NCBI GenBank assembly: GCA_965209015.1
Contig: OZ242367.1
Location: 1,860,001 to 1,924,000, forward strand
Source of the DNA: Bin80 sp965209015
GTDB taxonomy: Bacteria > Bacteroidota > Rhodothermia > Rhodothermales > Bin80
Direction of reading: 5' to 3'
Length of the DNA stretch: 64,000 bases
This document shows positions 56,747 through 64,000 of the stretch, piece by piece (position 1 is the stretch's first letter; each line of letters opens with the position of its first letter). The notes under the pieces were generated by a model. It did no database searches. It was given only the letters and a program-made list of their open reading frames with translations, and was not told the origin of the DNA. Position numbers and translations under genes: made by a program.

Positions 56747-56818
56747 AATCGCACTATTGCACTTCTTTTTTTTCGTTCATTTCCAATGAAGTGTAGAGAA
56801 AATGGGAGTCGTGCGATT
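56747..56818. other. Nested inverted repeat downstream of pyrF
   Basis: Outer arms AATCGCAC (56747-56754) and GTGCGATT (56811-56818) are perfect and enclose inner arms CACTTC (56760-56765) and GAAGTG (56788-56793). A T8 tract follows the left inner arm. It lies in the 417-bp gap between pyrF and a convergent receptor gene, about 105 bases past the pyrF stop. The rest of the gap (56644-57060) shows no gene. Confidence 0.35.
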
Positions 56819-57060
56819 ATTCAAGCAAGTCAATTCGAAATTTTTGATCCTGAAATTCCCAACCTATCACTGCTTAAGTAAAAATCGGGAATTTTCTGGT
56901 AAGTACCAGATAATTGAAGATATGCCATGCCCCTCAGGTTGAGTCATGAAACCTTTCTCTCGGGTAAAATGAGTTTCTTTGATTAATTAGAATGCGCGAT
57001 GATCAATAGATTTGTCCCAATGAAAGCAATGCGTCTCTGCGACTACATGTGGCAGGATCC

Positions 57061-59040
57061 TCAGAACGTGACCTGAAGTCCTGCATGAAATGCACGGCCG
57101 GGCCCAGGAAGCCCTAATTGCGGTAGTACGGCCTCATCCGTGAGGTTATTCACTCGCACAAATAATTCAGCGGAATACCGACTATATAAGACGAGCCATG
57201 CCAGACGGGTATTGGTTACCAGCGAATTTGGCAGGGGAATGAGTCGGTTATCCTCTCCTAGCCCGTGGGCCTCACCGGAATATTGGCTCTCCAGGATCAT
57301 TGAAATTCCCAGCCCAGGCCGGTAATTGAAGTTACACATTCCAATCCAAGATGGCTTTTCTATAAGGGGCTGGGAGCCTCCAAAACTAAGCTCACGAGCA
57401 TGCATCGCAGTAACATTACAACTCATCCAGACGTTGGGCATAATTCTTGAAGAGACGGATGCCTCAAATCCCAGGACCCTACTCCCCTCAAGATTTACGC
57501 GCTGACGCCTTGCTTTAGGTTCACCCTCAAACAATACCATCTTTTGTCCAATTGTATTGTAGGTTCTGCTGAAGAAGGTAATCACCTCTGCCGTTGCTTT
57601 ATCTCGCTCAATCTCAACTGCTATCTCGGCCAGGAGTGAAGATTCAGGCTTGAGATCAGGATTCACAAGAAAACGTCCAAGTGCTTCCCCAAACAACTCC
57701 CGCATAGTTGGAAAACGAATTTTTCTACCTGTCACACCCCGGATTCTGATTCCTGATGGTAACTCACGAGAAAGCCCCATTGTGACTCCCAAGCCTGTCT
57801 GTGGACCACGATCAGGCTTGTCTCCCGTCTTTGGAGTAACTAGGAGATCCATACTGGTTCCTATGAGTACATTGACGGGGCCAGCTCTTGCAAATTCAAT
57901 CCCATGACTGAAAATATGCTGCGAAAAAACCTTGTATACCGATGGGTCGCCAACTGGTAGATCTTCCTGTTTATGGCTTGAAGCAATATAATTCAGTGCC
58001 GTTCGGAGTGATGCGAAGTTTGAAAAGTTTCGTAAATATGCAAGTCGGACACCGTAAGTATCATCCTGATCAATTTGAGTATCCAACCGCTCAGAATAGG
58101 ACGGATCCGCAAACTGTGCAATGGTTTGACCGAACCGACTAGCCCAGGCGGTAGCGCGAAGACTTCCTCCCTGCAACGGGAAGTCACTGCTAAGGATTGC
58201 CATATTGGTATTCCAATCAGGATATCGCCAGAAACGTACATTGGCTTTTTCAGGATCAAGATGCCCCTCAGGAGCAATCCCTTTTTTTCCATCAAACCGC
58301 AGAAGCGACATCCCAATTCTTCCCTCTGCGCCGATGTCAAAAGAGAATTGACCGAACACCGACCGCATCTGTCGATCCGTATTGGTGCGAAGATTACTTG
58401 CATTCTGGCTGTATGGAAGATGTGCCCGTTGAGAGAGACTAAACCCATCTTGGTCTGAAATTCCCATGAAGACCGTAGACTGAAATCGCTGGGACCGACG
58501 AAGCCAAGTCAAGCGCGCCTGCTTTGAGCCATGGGAGCCGAGAATTCCAGATGCTTGGGAGAAGCTTCCTTGATTTCGGAGTTGCCGAGAGGTCATATTG
58601 ATTGCCCCTCCCAAAACATTCGTTCCGTAGAGGACAGATGGCACTCCTTTTGAAATTGAAATTTCTCCTACAACCTCTGATGGAATCAGGCTCAGGTCCA
58701 CACGATTATCCCATGGTACATTTAGCAACGCCCCATCAAAAAATATACTCACTTGCCTTTCGCCGGCGCCTCGAAGATAGATCAGCGATTCTCCCCTTGA
58801 ATTCGTCTGGAGGTGTGCAGATGGGATGCGGCGCAGAATCGGTGCAATGGAAGCTGCATCTGCTTGTGCAATCTCAGCCAGTTGGACTCGATGGGTAGTT
58901 GAAACGGACAAGATGTCAGGGGTACCTCCAGATGGACTCACAACAATATCTCCTAACTGATAGTGAACCAGTGAGTCGGTGGGGACTTGTGCCTGAGCTG
59001 TCCATGCCCAACACAAACATAGCAGAGACCTTAGGATCAT
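57061..59040 (-). CDS. TonB-dependent receptor (BtuB/Cir-like)
   Basis: About 659 residues from the ATG at 59038-59040. Signal peptide (MILRSLLCLCWAWTAQAQ), then a plug domain without carboxypeptidase-like repeat: IAPILRRIPSAHLQTNSRGE, IYLRGAGERQVSIFFDGALL, VVGEISISKGVPSVLYGTNV and LGGAINMTSRQL. The barrel includes RIRGVTGRKIRFPTMRELFG and EASVSSRIMPNVWMSCNVTA and ends AFHAGLQVTF (terminal Phe). The plug-only architecture is like vitamin B12 or iron-complex receptors. It follows a small lipoprotein and glgC on the same strand, 37 bp after the lipoprotein stop. Confidence 0.9.
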   Translation of the reverse strand: MILRSLLCLCWAWTAQAQVPTDSLVHYQLGDIVVSPSGGTPDILSVSTTHRVQLAEIAQADAASIAPILRRIPSAHLQTNSRGESLIYLRGAGERQVSIFFDGALLNVPWDNRVDLSLIPSEVVGEISISKGVPSVLYGTNVLGGAINMTSRQLRNQGSFSQASGILGSHGSKQARLTWLRRSQRFQSTVFMGISDQDGFSLSQRAHLPYSQNASNLRTNTDRQMRSVFGQFSFDIGAEGRIGMSLLRFDGKKGIAPEGHLDPEKANVRFWRYPDWNTNMAILSSDFPLQGGSLRATAWASRFGQTIAQFADPSYSERLDTQIDQDDTYGVRLAYLRNFSNFASLRTALNYIASSHKQEDLPVGDPSVYKVFSQHIFSHGIEFARAGPVNVLIGTSMDLLVTPKTGDKPDRGPQTGLGVTMGLSRELPSGIRIRGVTGRKIRFPTMRELFGEALGRFLVNPDLKPESSLLAEIAVEIERDKATAEVITFFSRTYNTIGQKMVLFEGEPKARRQRVNLEGSRVLGFEASVSSRIMPNVWMSCNVTAMHARELSFGGSQPLIEKPSWIGMCNFNYRPGLGISMILESQYSGEAHGLGEDNRLIPLPNSLVTNTRLAWLVLYSRYSAELFVRVNNLTDEAVLPQLGLPGPGRAFHAGLQVTF

Positions 59041-59077
59041 ACGTCCACGAGTCGTCAACTCAGCCCTAATTGGAATA

Positions 59078-59647
59078 CTACTCGGCAGTTGCAGATTCTA
59101 AACCAGCAATTATATTTTGAAAGTCTACATCTCTCTTCAGCTGGTTATAAAACTGAGGTCGGATTTGTAAGCGTCCTTCTTCGGATGGAGTCTTCCGCTC
59201 AATTACTCCAAGGTACTCGCCAAGATCTACCGAGAGCATATACCTTTTATCAAGTTTCAGTTCTCTTTCACTGATGACCGCACCGAATGCACGATGTAAT
59301 GTGCGATAGCGATCCTTTCCGACCCAATTCGTAACTACATTATCCTGAAAAGCGATGGCTTGATCAATCATTTTTTTCTGCTTCTTGATCATTTCAGCAT
59401 ACTCTGTGGCAATTTTCTGCATCCGCTCACTGAAAGGAACCAGTTTGGGATATACCTCAGCAGTCTCAGCGAGCATCTCTGCCTCAGATTGCAAGATCAG
59501 GGCCTCGGCATCAATCTGTTGGTAGGCCGTACGTAGGCTCGCAGCCATTTGATCATCTGTACCACCGCCGTAGGTTCTACAGCCGGTAAATACGAAAAGT
59601 CCAATGATTAGTGGGATCCACCAGCAGCTTTTTTCAGCCAAGTACAT
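59078..59647 (-). CDS. Small lipoprotein with helical body
   Basis: Protein of 189 residues with a lipobox FVFTGC (residues about 18-23) after a membrane anchor (WWIPLIIGLF). The body is helical with heptad-like stretches (ASLRTAYQQIDAEALILQSE, MQKIATEYAEMIKKQKKMID). No family is recognised. Its ATG overlaps the glgC stop (TGATG), so it is translated with glgC; a functional link to glycogen synthesis is not evident. It is 37 bases before the receptor gene. Confidence 0.65.
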   Translation of the reverse strand: MYLAEKSCWWIPLIIGLFVFTGCRTYGGGTDDQMAASLRTAYQQIDAEALILQSEAEMLAETAEVYPKLVPFSERMQKIATEYAEMIKKQKKMIDQAIAFQDNVVTNWVGKDRYRTLHRAFGAVISERELKLDKRYMLSVDLGEYLGVIERKTPSEEGRLQIRPQFYNQLKRDVDFQNIIAGLESATAE

Positions 59648-60909
59648 CAGATTACAGTTTGATCGGAGATTGTGACATTTTTGGGAATCACGACGATTCC
59701 ATCCCTGATATAAAAATTCTTTCCATCATGTTCTTCTACGCCCTCCTTGTTGCGTATGATGCAATTATTTCCAATTTGAACATTTTTATCAATAATGGTC
59801 CCTTCAATAAATGTATGATCTCCGACACCGGGTTGATCTGGACCTTCAACCCGCTCCCGAAATGTTAGTCCATTCCACGGATAATAATCCGCCCCCAATA
59901 GAACAGAGTTACGGATGGTGGTGTGATTCCCTACGTAGGAGCGGATTCCAATCACAGACTGAGAGATGTCACTTTCTCCAATCATACTTCCCTCTGATAC
60001 GAGACTATTTGTGAGTTTGGCCCCTGAAATTTTTGCTGGTGCAAGCATCCTTGCATTGGTATATAATCTCTTATTCGGATCATAAATGTTGAATCCAGGC
60101 TGGGGCTCCGCCAGCATTAAGCTGGCATCGTAATATGAACCAATCGTTCCAATATCACTCCAATAGCCTTCATACGGAAAGCTGACTACCTTTACTTTCT
60201 CAATCGCTCGGGGAATAATCTGCTTACCAAAGTCATGGTCATTGGGGTGTTGATCAAGGGCTTTGAACAGGAGCTCACTGTTGAACACATATATGCCCAT
60301 GGAAGCCAAGTACACCCGTCCCTTACCCTCCATTGATTCACTGACTTGGCTTGATTTTCCTACCAGGTCTTTGGGCTTCTCATGAAATTTAATGATTTCT
60401 TGATTTCCATTGGTTTTTAGAATACCGAAACCAGGGGCTTGCTCCGCAGTAACTGGAATGGTTGCAACAGTAACCGCCGCATCATTCGCTTCATGATGAT
60501 TAAGAATTTTGCGATAATCCATTGAGTAAAGCTGATCCCCAGATAGAATCAGCACATATTTCTGGCGGTAGTTTGAGACGTGAGGAATACATTGCCGTAC
60601 TGCGTCCGCCGTCCCCTGAAACCATTTAGCCGAACGCTGGGTCTGTTCTGCGGCCATGACTGTAACAAAACCCCGCCGATAATTATCAAACCTGTAGGTA
60701 TGAGCCAGGTGACGATTCAGACTTGCGGAGTTGAATTGTGTCAAGACAAAGATCCTATTGATATTGGAATTGATACAGTTTGAAACTGGAACATCAATAA
60801 GACGATATTTGCCCGCAAGCGGTACAGCGGGCTTAGAGCGAAGTAGCGTGAGTGGAAATAAGCGTGACCCGGCTCCACCGCCGAGAATAATTGCAATACT
60901 ATCAACCAT
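59647..60909 (-). CDS. glgC: Glucose-1-phosphate adenylyltransferase
   Basis: Makes ADP-glucose for glycogen. Seen: the nucleotide site ILGGGAGSRLFPLTLLRSKP, AVPLAGKYRLIDVPVSNCIN, WFQGTADAVRQ, GDQLYSMDYR, IIKFHEKPKD, MGIYVFNSELL and the C-terminal left-handed helix with SVIGIRSYVGNHTTIRNSVL. At 420 residues it is typical. It is the first gene of a three-gene minus-strand unit with the small lipoprotein and the BtuB-like receptor. Confidence 0.95.
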   Translation of the reverse strand: MVDSIAIILGGGAGSRLFPLTLLRSKPAVPLAGKYRLIDVPVSNCINSNINRIFVLTQFNSASLNRHLAHTYRFDNYRRGFVTVMAAEQTQRSAKWFQGTADAVRQCIPHVSNYRQKYVLILSGDQLYSMDYRKILNHHEANDAAVTVATIPVTAEQAPGFGILKTNGNQEIIKFHEKPKDLVGKSSQVSESMEGKGRVYLASMGIYVFNSELLFKALDQHPNDHDFGKQIIPRAIEKVKVVSFPYEGYWSDIGTIGSYYDASLMLAEPQPGFNIYDPNKRLYTNARMLAPAKISGAKLTNSLVSEGSMIGESDISQSVIGIRSYVGNHTTIRNSVLLGADYYPWNGLTFRERVEGPDQPGVGDHTFIEGTIIDKNVQIGNNCIIRNKEGVEEHDGKNFYIRDGIVVIPKNVTISDQTVI

Positions 60910-61014
60910 TGTTGTTGAGATTAAATCAAGAAAGATAAGGGCATACTCCTCATTTTATGTAGAAGAGTATAAAAATACTGAAACCGGACATAGTACAAAT
61001 GGTAAACCGAAAAG

Positions 61015-64000
61015 ATGAGTAGGGAGTCTAGTTATGTTCTGAATGAAATCCAGGCCCTCCTTCGGGCATGCTGGAACCGAAAGATTGTGGAACGTGTTGC
61101 GGTTGGCTTAGTCTTGCTCATGATCTGCACCGCGAGCGGGTTTGTACTTCTGCTCATTTTAGAAATGAACCTCTGGATGCCGACCCTCTGGCGCAGTTCA
61201 CTCTTTTGGGCCTGGATCGTTGCAAGCATGATTCTCCTGATCTGGGCTGTACTCCGTCCTGGGCTCATGGGATGGCTTACTCGCTCCCGTTACCGTCGGA
61301 TCGCCCGGGAAGTGACAAAAGATCAACCCCTCTTGCAGAATCAATTGGTATGCTTGTTGGAGTTATGCAACGGGAACGCAAGCCAATCCCCCCCTCCCCT
61401 GATTGATCGTGCGGTCAAGTCTCTTGAAGAGGATGTGTCTGCCCAGTCACTGGACATGAGCATCAACTGGAACCAGCCTATGGCATGGAGCCGATATGCT
61501 GCGATCCCCTTAGGGCTTATCACCATACTGATTCTTGCAGCTCCGCAGGGATTCCAAGATGCGTCCGTACGCTTATTTTCGCCAGGCAAGTCCTTTGAAT
61601 CGCCTGCCCCTTTTTCACTTACGGTAACCTCTGGACATATTGAAGTAGCCAAAGGAGATTCTGTAACTCTATCTGCGATGGCAACCGGAGTTGCCCTACC
61701 AGCAATAGTTGCTTTTGAACTCAGTGTAGATGGAGAGCGTGCTATACGATCGGAAAATGCACAGATTGATTCACTTGATCGTTTTCTACATCGCGAGAAA
61801 AACCTCCGTCTGTCCCAACGATACCGGGCACGGTCCGGTTCTATAACATCCGATTGGTATAAGATCACTGTACTTGACCGACCGGTACTCAGGAATCTTC
61901 AGGTTACTTTACGGCCTCCTACCTATACCGGGCTCCCGGAAACTCAACTGCCCCTTGGAATTGGTGATATCTCCGCCCTCCAAGGTACGACAGCATCTGT
62001 TCGGGTTCGATCCAGTATTCCCGATGCCCATGCTTGGCTTAGCTTTGATTCAGAGCGTCAAGATCTTGCCCTTGAAGATTTTGCAGGGACGATTATAGTT
62101 CGTGATGAAACCAGCTACAGGATTCTGCTTGAGTCCTCCAGCGGTGTCCGCAATATTGACCCCATCACTTATTCGGTCATGCCGATTCTTGACCAGTATC
62201 CCTCAGTCGAACTACTCTCACCAGATGACCACGCAGATTTGAATGATCAACTACTAATTCCATTGATAATCCGCGTTCAGGATGATTATGGCTTTTCACG
62301 CTTTACCCTCTCATGGAGCCTGACCGAGAGTCGATTCGGAGATACCATGGAAAGCTACCAAGAGTTGGTCCTTCCACTTCCATTGACTCCGGAGATAGAA
62401 TACTCATGGGATATTGACCTCACGACTGGCTTGGATATTGTACCCGGCGATGTGATCAGCTATTTTTTGACGATCTGGGACAATGATGGCTACAATGGTC
62501 CAAAAAAGAATTCTACGATCACACATAAACTCAGACTCCCCTCCATCACCGAGAAGTATGAGGTGCTGGAATCAACCCAGAATGAAACTGAGTCAGGGCT
62601 TGAATCCCTTTTAGATGATGCTGAACTCGTTCGAGAGCAATTCAACGAACTTCAAGATGAACTGCGCAGAAAACAGGATGCAAGTTGGGATGATCGCCAG
62701 AATCTTGAAGGGTTACAAGAATCACTTGAAGAAATACAGACTCGTGTGGATAATCTGGCTGATAATATGTCCGAGGCTGCACAGCAGATGGACGATCATA
62801 GTCTCGTGAGTGACGAACTACTGGACCTATTTGAAGAACTCCAGGATGTAACCGAAGAAATCCATTCTCCTGAGCTGATGGAAGCACTCCAAGAACTACA
62901 GGAAGCTGTGAGCGAGCTTGATCCGGCTGCAATGCAAGAATCATTGGAAAAATTTGAATTCAACGAAGAAATGTTCAGGGAGCGCATGGAACGTACTCTC
63001 GAACTTTTCAAAAATTTTCAGGTCCAGCAACAACTCGAGGAAGCAGCTAGACGTGCTGAAGATCTGAAGCAAGTACAGGAAAATCTATCAGAGCAAACTG
63101 AACAAAATCCACCGGCTGAAAATGTGAATGACCTAATAGATGAACAACAGTTCTCCTCCGAAGAGATGACTGCTCTTGAGGAAAAGTTGGAAGAGATTCG
63201 TGATCGAATGGAAGAACTTCGGAATGCTCCCGTATCACAAATGGAGCAACTCAACCAAGAGACTCAGGCCAAGGAATTACCAGAAAAGATGCAGCAGAAT
63301 GCTCAACAGATGGAGTCTGGTAATATGCAACAGGCGAATCAGGAGCAGCAAATGATGAGTCAGAGTATGGAGCAGTTGCAATCTGATCTACAAAATGTTC
63401 AGAGCGGAATGGGTGGGCAGCAAATGAGTATCAACTTGGCGGCTCTCAAATTAATTTTGAGTAATGTGCTCAGACTCTCTCACGATCAGGAAGGTTTACG
63501 TCGGCAAATTGCCGGTGCGACCCGGGAAAGTCCATTGTTACGCGACTTTGCAAGGGAACAGTCAATTTTGAACGTCGGCGGTAGGGTTGTTGCAGATTCT
63601 CTCCGATCCTTAGGACGTAGCGTACCTCAATTGTCGAGAGATGTCCTACAGTTTGCCGGTAATGTACTTATACACATGTCTGCCGCCACGGACGCATTGA
63701 CCGATCGTGACAGCAATTCTGCTGAATCTCATGCCATCCAGGCCATGACAAGCTTGAATGAACTGGCCCTTCTCCTAAGTGATCTGCTCAATCAACTCAT
63801 GAATTCCTCCTCGTCAAACAGTGGGAGTGGCATGTCTATGGAGCAGATGATTCAACAGCTTCAGCAGATGGCAAAACAGCAAAGTCGGCTCAATCAGGCA
63901 CTACAAGATTTTTTTGGACGTGAGCCTGGTGAGCGCTTGAGTGCAGATATGCAGGAGCGTCTCCAACAACTTGCTGCACAGCAGGAAGCCATGCGGCGCC
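61015..64000 (+). CDS. DUF4175-type membrane protein with Gln-rich coiled coil (3' end outside window)
   Basis: An open frame starts at ATG 61015 and runs past the window end (995 complete codons). Seen: two N-terminal membrane helices (VAVGLVLLMICTASGFVLLL, about residues 27-46, and WIVASMILLIWAVL, about 64-77), a third near residue 165 (ITILILAAPQGFQD), a beta-rich extracytoplasmic part (SLTVTSGHIEVAKGDSVTLS) and, from about residue 515, very long Gln/Glu-rich coiled coil. This layout fits the DUF4175 proteins of Bacteroidota and relatives, of unknown function. Methionine/glutamine repeats in the last 300 residues are low-complexity. It is divergent from glgC with 105 bp between them. Confidence 0.7.
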   Translation, partial: MSRESSYVLNEIQALLRACWNRKIVERVAVGLVLLMICTASGFVLLLILEMNLWMPTLWRSSLFWAWIVASMILLIWAVLRPGLMGWLTRSRYRRIAREVTKDQPLLQNQLVCLLELCNGNASQSPPPLIDRAVKSLEEDVSAQSLDMSINWNQPMAWSRYAAIPLGLITILILAAPQGFQDASVRLFSPGKSFESPAPFSLTVTSGHIEVAKGDSVTLSAMATGVALPAIVAFELSVDGERAIRSENAQIDSLDRFLHREKNLRLSQRYRARSGSITSDWYKITVLDRPVLRNLQVTLRPPTYTGLPETQLPLGIGDISALQGTTASVRVRSSIPDAHAWLSFDSERQDLALEDFAGTIIVRDETSYRILLESSSGVRNIDPITYSVMPILDQYPSVELLSPDDHADLNDQLLIPLIIRVQDDYGFSRFTLSWSLTESRFGDTMESYQELVLPLPLTPEIEYSWDIDLTTGLDIVPGDVISYFLTIWDNDGYNGPKKNSTITHKLRLPSITEKYEVLESTQNETESGLESLLDDAELVREQFNELQDELRRKQDASWDDRQNLEGLQESLEEIQTRVDNLADNMSEAAQQMDDHSLVSDELLDLFEELQDVTEEIHSPELMEALQELQEAVSELDPAAMQESLEKFEFNEEMFRERMERTLELFKNFQVQQQLEEAARRAEDLKQVQENLSEQTEQNPPAENVNDLIDEQQFSSEEMTALEEKLEEIRDRMEELRNAPVSQMEQLNQETQAKELPEKMQQNAQQMESGNMQQANQEQQMMSQSMEQLQSDLQNVQSGMGGQQMSINLAALKLILSNVLRLSHDQEGLRRQIAGATRESPLLRDFAREQSILNVGGRVVADSLRSLGRSVPQLSRDVLQFAGNVLIHMSAATDALTDRDSNSAESHAIQAMTSLNELALLLSDLLNQLMNSSSSNSGSGMSMEQMIQQLQQMAKQQSRLNQALQDFFGREPGERLSADMQERLQQLAAQQEAMRR

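Noticed and set aside
1..64000. tRNA, rRNA or CRISPR features
   Set aside because: Scanning for T-loop-like GTTCGA-type strings gave only coding hits, and no regularly spaced repeats were found.

Overview
The window looks like a chromosome segment of a Gram-negative, menaquinone-using bacterium of the Bacteroidota/Rhodothermota/Balneolota sphere. Support for this: two TonB-dependent receptors (one paired with a DUF4249 lipoprotein), a PorT-type barrel, a BamA gene followed by two Skp/OmpH-like chaperone genes, YfhO and YbbR-type proteins, a classical Men (o-succinylbenzoate) pathway, and few obvious Shine-Dalgarno sequences. Base composition looks moderately AT-rich (judged by eye, not computed). 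No rRNA, tRNA, CRISPR array or intact insertion sequence was seen.

Layout. 1-272: start of a Tat-exported FAD oxidoreductase. 730-4457: a two-gene Gabija-type anti-phage module (gajA OLD/TOPRIM nuclease, gajB UvrD-like helicase), flanked by long non-coding or decayed DNA. 5641-16951: menaquinone genes menE, menC, menA, menB, menD and menF, interrupted by a methyltransferase, a secreted protein of unknown function and a lipoprotein/M15-peptidase pair that may be one gene split by a slip in an A6 run. 16968-29778: envelope genes, with a membrane protein, a YbbR-domain protein, three GT4 glycosyltransferases, WecB, YfhO, GatC, a PorT-like barrel and a degenerate M28-like lipoprotein. 30204-32189: a solitary GHKL-ATPase fused to a PD-(D/E)XK-like nuclease domain, a good candidate for an uncharacterised defence or DNA-processing protein. 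32835-34290: shattered fibronectin-III repeats surrounding an intact small secreted ORF.

34610-46914: housekeeping and envelope biogenesis (DUF4342 protein, surE, panB, two ompH/skp genes, bamA, rseP, dxr, a TPR protein). It is interrupted at 43085-43676 by a AAA-ATPase pseudogene with two in-frame stops. 46772-50932: a periplasmic protein often mislabelled asparagine synthetase B, an acyl-CoA thioesterase, an RmlD-like reductase and serS. 50955-60909: TonB receptor plus DUF4249 lipoprotein, ybdK, pyrF, a second TonB receptor, a small lipoprotein and glgC. 61015-64000: a DUF4175-type membrane/coiled-coil protein running off the window.

How the genes work together: the Men enzymes make the respiratory quinone. 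WecB and the GT4 enzymes, with YfhO, probably build or decorate a surface glycan. RseP, BamA and the Skp proteins build and monitor the outer membrane that the receptors and barrels occupy. The defence-like genes and the pseudogenes lie in gene-poor islands between housekeeping blocks, which suggests repeated gain and decay of accessory cassettes.
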